Shown here: piece by piece, positions 58,413 through 58,476 of the stretch
Layout of the letters: every line of letters begins with the position of its first letter
How positions within the stretch are numbered: position 1 is the stretch's first letter
Assembly: GCF_002160015.1 (NCBI RefSeq)
Contig: NZ_NFJT01000021.1
Coordinates: 1 to 58,476, forward strand
Source: Anaerofilum sp. An201
GTDB taxonomy: Bacteria > Bacillota > Clostridia > Oscillospirales > Ruminococcaceae
Length of the DNA: 58,476 bases
Direction: 5' to 3'
Position numbers and translations under genes: made by a program
Notes under the pieces: model-generated
Seen by the model: only the letters and a program-made list of their open reading frames with translations
What the model was told of the DNA's origin: nothing
The model's database searches: none

Positions 58413-58476
58413 TTCTGTGGAAAAGTGGTTCTGTGCAGTATTTTGGGGAACAAATTGTAAAAAAGTTTGTCACCAA

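Noticed and set aside
1-58476. CRISPR arrays, tRNA or rRNA genes
   Set aside because: No regularly spaced direct repeats and no recognisable tRNA or rRNA sequence were found by eye on either strand.

Overview
The window looks like a chromosomal accessory region of a moderately GC-rich anaerobic Firmicute, probably a gut clostridium of the Oscillospiraceae/Flavonifractor type. This is inferred from strong AGGAGG-type ribosome sites, tight ATGA-coupled operons, LxxC lipoprotein signals, Trep_Strep-type ECF transporters, and DUF3793, DUF6110 and DUF6219 proteins. Nothing in the sequence fixes the species.

Positions 1-48300 are dominated by one theme, metal or metal-chelate acquisition under a shared regulator. 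Three complete ECF importers (S, T and fused double ATPase at 745-3430, 12377-15227 and 21062-23734), four heterodimeric exporter-fold ABC pairs (6932-10397, 16457-19962, 28171-31643, 33204-36691), an operon of four methyltransferase-type genes and a membrane protein (23872-27977), a fifth methyltransferase with a heavy-metal-binding protein (36881-38000), DUF3793 plus flavodoxin (38857-39875), and a FecCD/CeuBCDE-like siderophore importer with a 1-Cys peroxiredoxin (43697-48295) fill most of this part. Eleven copies of a palindrome, GTTAGC-N4-GCTAAC, lie in front of these operons. The window encodes two DtxR-family repressors (304-699 and 38199-38594), which are the natural candidates to bind it. 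AraC-type activators stand divergent to, or inside, the transporter operons and may sense individual chelates. Two TetR regulators sit between ABC pairs C and D. A separate metal module (DUF6219, DUF6110, a P1B-type ATPase with an altered membrane motif) sits at 40975-43513.

Two stretches do not belong obviously to this theme: 4804-6756 (AbrB regulator, aminothiazoline-carboxylate hydrolase-like protein, DUF998 membrane protein, second AbrB-like protein) and the AraC at 39985-40905.

From about 48500 to the end the character changes to a mobile element: two XRE regulators, tandem intrinsic terminators, a roughly 400-nt stretch of dense hairpins that may be a structured RNA (49775-50170), a 30-bp fully pairable inverted repeat, a 46-aa protein, three consecutive large serine recombinase genes (the middle one lacking the catalytic domain), a frameshifted metallophosphoesterase, a DUF1016 N-terminal fragment overlapping a low-molecular-weight phosphatase, and two AT-rich divergent genes (DUF5677-like and a possible HEPN-like protein). 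No tRNA, rRNA or CRISPR array was seen.

The most interesting parts are the methyltransferase operon, whose chemistry is unknown, with a small gene interrupted by one in-frame TGA; the operator regulon; the ABC/ECF multiplication; and the hairpin-rich region beside the recombinases.
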